64,000 nt of DNA from Tardiphaga robiniae (GTDB lineage: Bacteria > Pseudomonadota > Alphaproteobacteria > Rhizobiales > Xanthobacteraceae): contig NZ_LVYV01000002.1 in NCBI RefSeq assembly GCF_001618955.1, positions 124,001-188,000 on the forward strand. The letters are read 5' to 3'. Positions 63,508 through 64,000 of this stretch are shown one piece after another; positions within the stretch are counted from its first letter, which is position 1; the number at the start of each line of letters is the position of its first letter. Under the pieces are notes generated by a model, which saw only the letters and a list, made by a program, of their open reading frames with translations, had not been told where the DNA came from and ran no database searches. The position numbers and the translations under genes were made by a program.

Positions 63508-64000
63508 GACCATAGCAGATGCCGCGCGCGTCGCGGCCGTTCTCCCAACCGAGGCGAAGGACGATCACAGCGAGGGCATGGCCTATCTGGAGTCGGTGCC
63601 CCGCCGCATCGTCACGCTCTACATTCCGCTGTTCATCATCGTGGTGATCCTGCTTTTCCCGTTCTACTGGATGGCTCTCACCTCCATCAAACCTGACGAG
63701 CAGCTGATCGACATGGAGCGGTTCAATCCGTTCTGGGTGGTCAAGCCGACCTTCAAGCACATTCAGAAGCTGCTGTTCGAAACCAACTATCCGCAGTGGC
63801 TTTGGAACACGATGTACGTAGCCGCGGCGTCGACGCTGCTGTCGATCATCGCCAGCGTGCTCGCGGCCTATGCCATCGTGCGCCTGCGGTTTCGTGGGGC
63901 GCAGACGGTCGGCGCGCTGATCTTCATGGCGTACCTCGTGCCGCCGTCGATCCTGTTCATTCCGCTGGCGACAGTCATTCAGGCCTACGGTCTGTTCGAC
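63500..64000 (+). CDS. ABC sugar permease, MalG/UgpE type (partial, runs off the window)
   Basis: The first 167 residues of a permease beginning MTETIADAARVAAV. A first membrane helix (LYIPLFIIVVILLFPFYWMALTS) with the MalG-like TSIKPDEQL is followed by WLWNTMYVAAASTLLSIIASVLAAYAIVRL. The EAA loop lies beyond the end of the window. The ATG at 63500 overlaps the end of the first permease. It is the second channel half of the importer. Confidence 0.92.
   Translation, partial: MTETIADAARVAAVLPTEAKDDHSEGMAYLESVPRRIVTLYIPLFIIVVILLFPFYWMALTSIKPDEQLIDMERFNPFWVVKPTFKHIQKLLFETNYPQWLWNTMYVAAASTLLSIIASVLAAYAIVRLRFRGAQTVGALIFMAYLVPPSILFIPLATVIQAYGLFD

Noticed and set aside
1..64000. CRISPR arrays
   Set aside because: No regularly spaced short direct repeats were seen; the repeats found are palindromes in intergenic gaps.

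Overview
The window is high-GC alphaproteobacterial chromosome, most likely from the Bradyrhizobium / Rhodopseudomonas / Tardiphaga / Afipia group (Nitrobacteraceae). Evidence for this: a complete acpXL-lpxXL cluster for very-long-chain fatty acids of lipid A, an Irr-type iron motif at exbB, and several dispersed palindromes of the kind scattered through these genomes. About 60 protein genes, one tRNA, repeats and regulatory sites are described; no CRISPR array, rRNA or complete insertion sequence was seen.

Layout. 1-9.5 kb: a methyltransferase, flagellar stator motA-motB, two tandem kup potassium transporters, a rhodanese, a PLP aminotransferase and a PotF-like binding protein. 9.5-14.9 kb (minus strand): lpxXL, adhXL, fabF1XL, fabF2XL, fabZXL, acpXL. 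15-19.2 kb: a small membrane protein, ParB-like protein, MgtC-like protein, AhpD-like protein and HerA-like ATPase. 19.5-27.4 kb: a LysR regulator followed by an operon for aromatic-acid breakdown (TctC binding protein, LigI-like, GalB-like, LigK-like, Pht5-like, extradiol dioxygenase, NCS1 permease).

27.6-31.6 kb is a compact accessory island. A 23-bp copy of the 5' end of tRNA-Gln at 27609 and the intact tRNA-Gln at 31500 enclose about 3.9 kb holding an HTH protein, small unknown genes and a two-gene antiviral system. That system is a two-helix membrane protein with a macro-like domain (ThsA type) directly abutting a TIR-like protein (ThsB type), matching type II Thoeris. A perfect inverted repeat lies just upstream of it.

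31.8-39.6 kb: a YdcF-like protein, then an orphan biosynthetic set: PrmC-like methyltransferase and, in a tightly coupled minus-strand operon, thioesterase, NadE-like amide ligase, AsnB-like amidotransferase, acyl-AMP ligase and acyl carrier protein. Parts resemble exosortase-associated genes, but no exosortase is present and the product is unknown.

40.8-45.4 kb: chemotaxis genes (MCP, CheR, PilZ-like, receiver) and a spermidine-synthase-fold protein. 45.4-49.7 kb: an RND efflux pump with its adaptor. 50.4-55.8 kb: an iron-uptake block (Fiu-like receptor, PiuC, ExbB, ExbD, TonB). 55.8-64 kb: sugar-acid catabolism (two SDR dehydrogenases, an IlvD/Edd dehydratase) divergent from an ABC sugar importer with a RidA protein; the last permease runs off the end.
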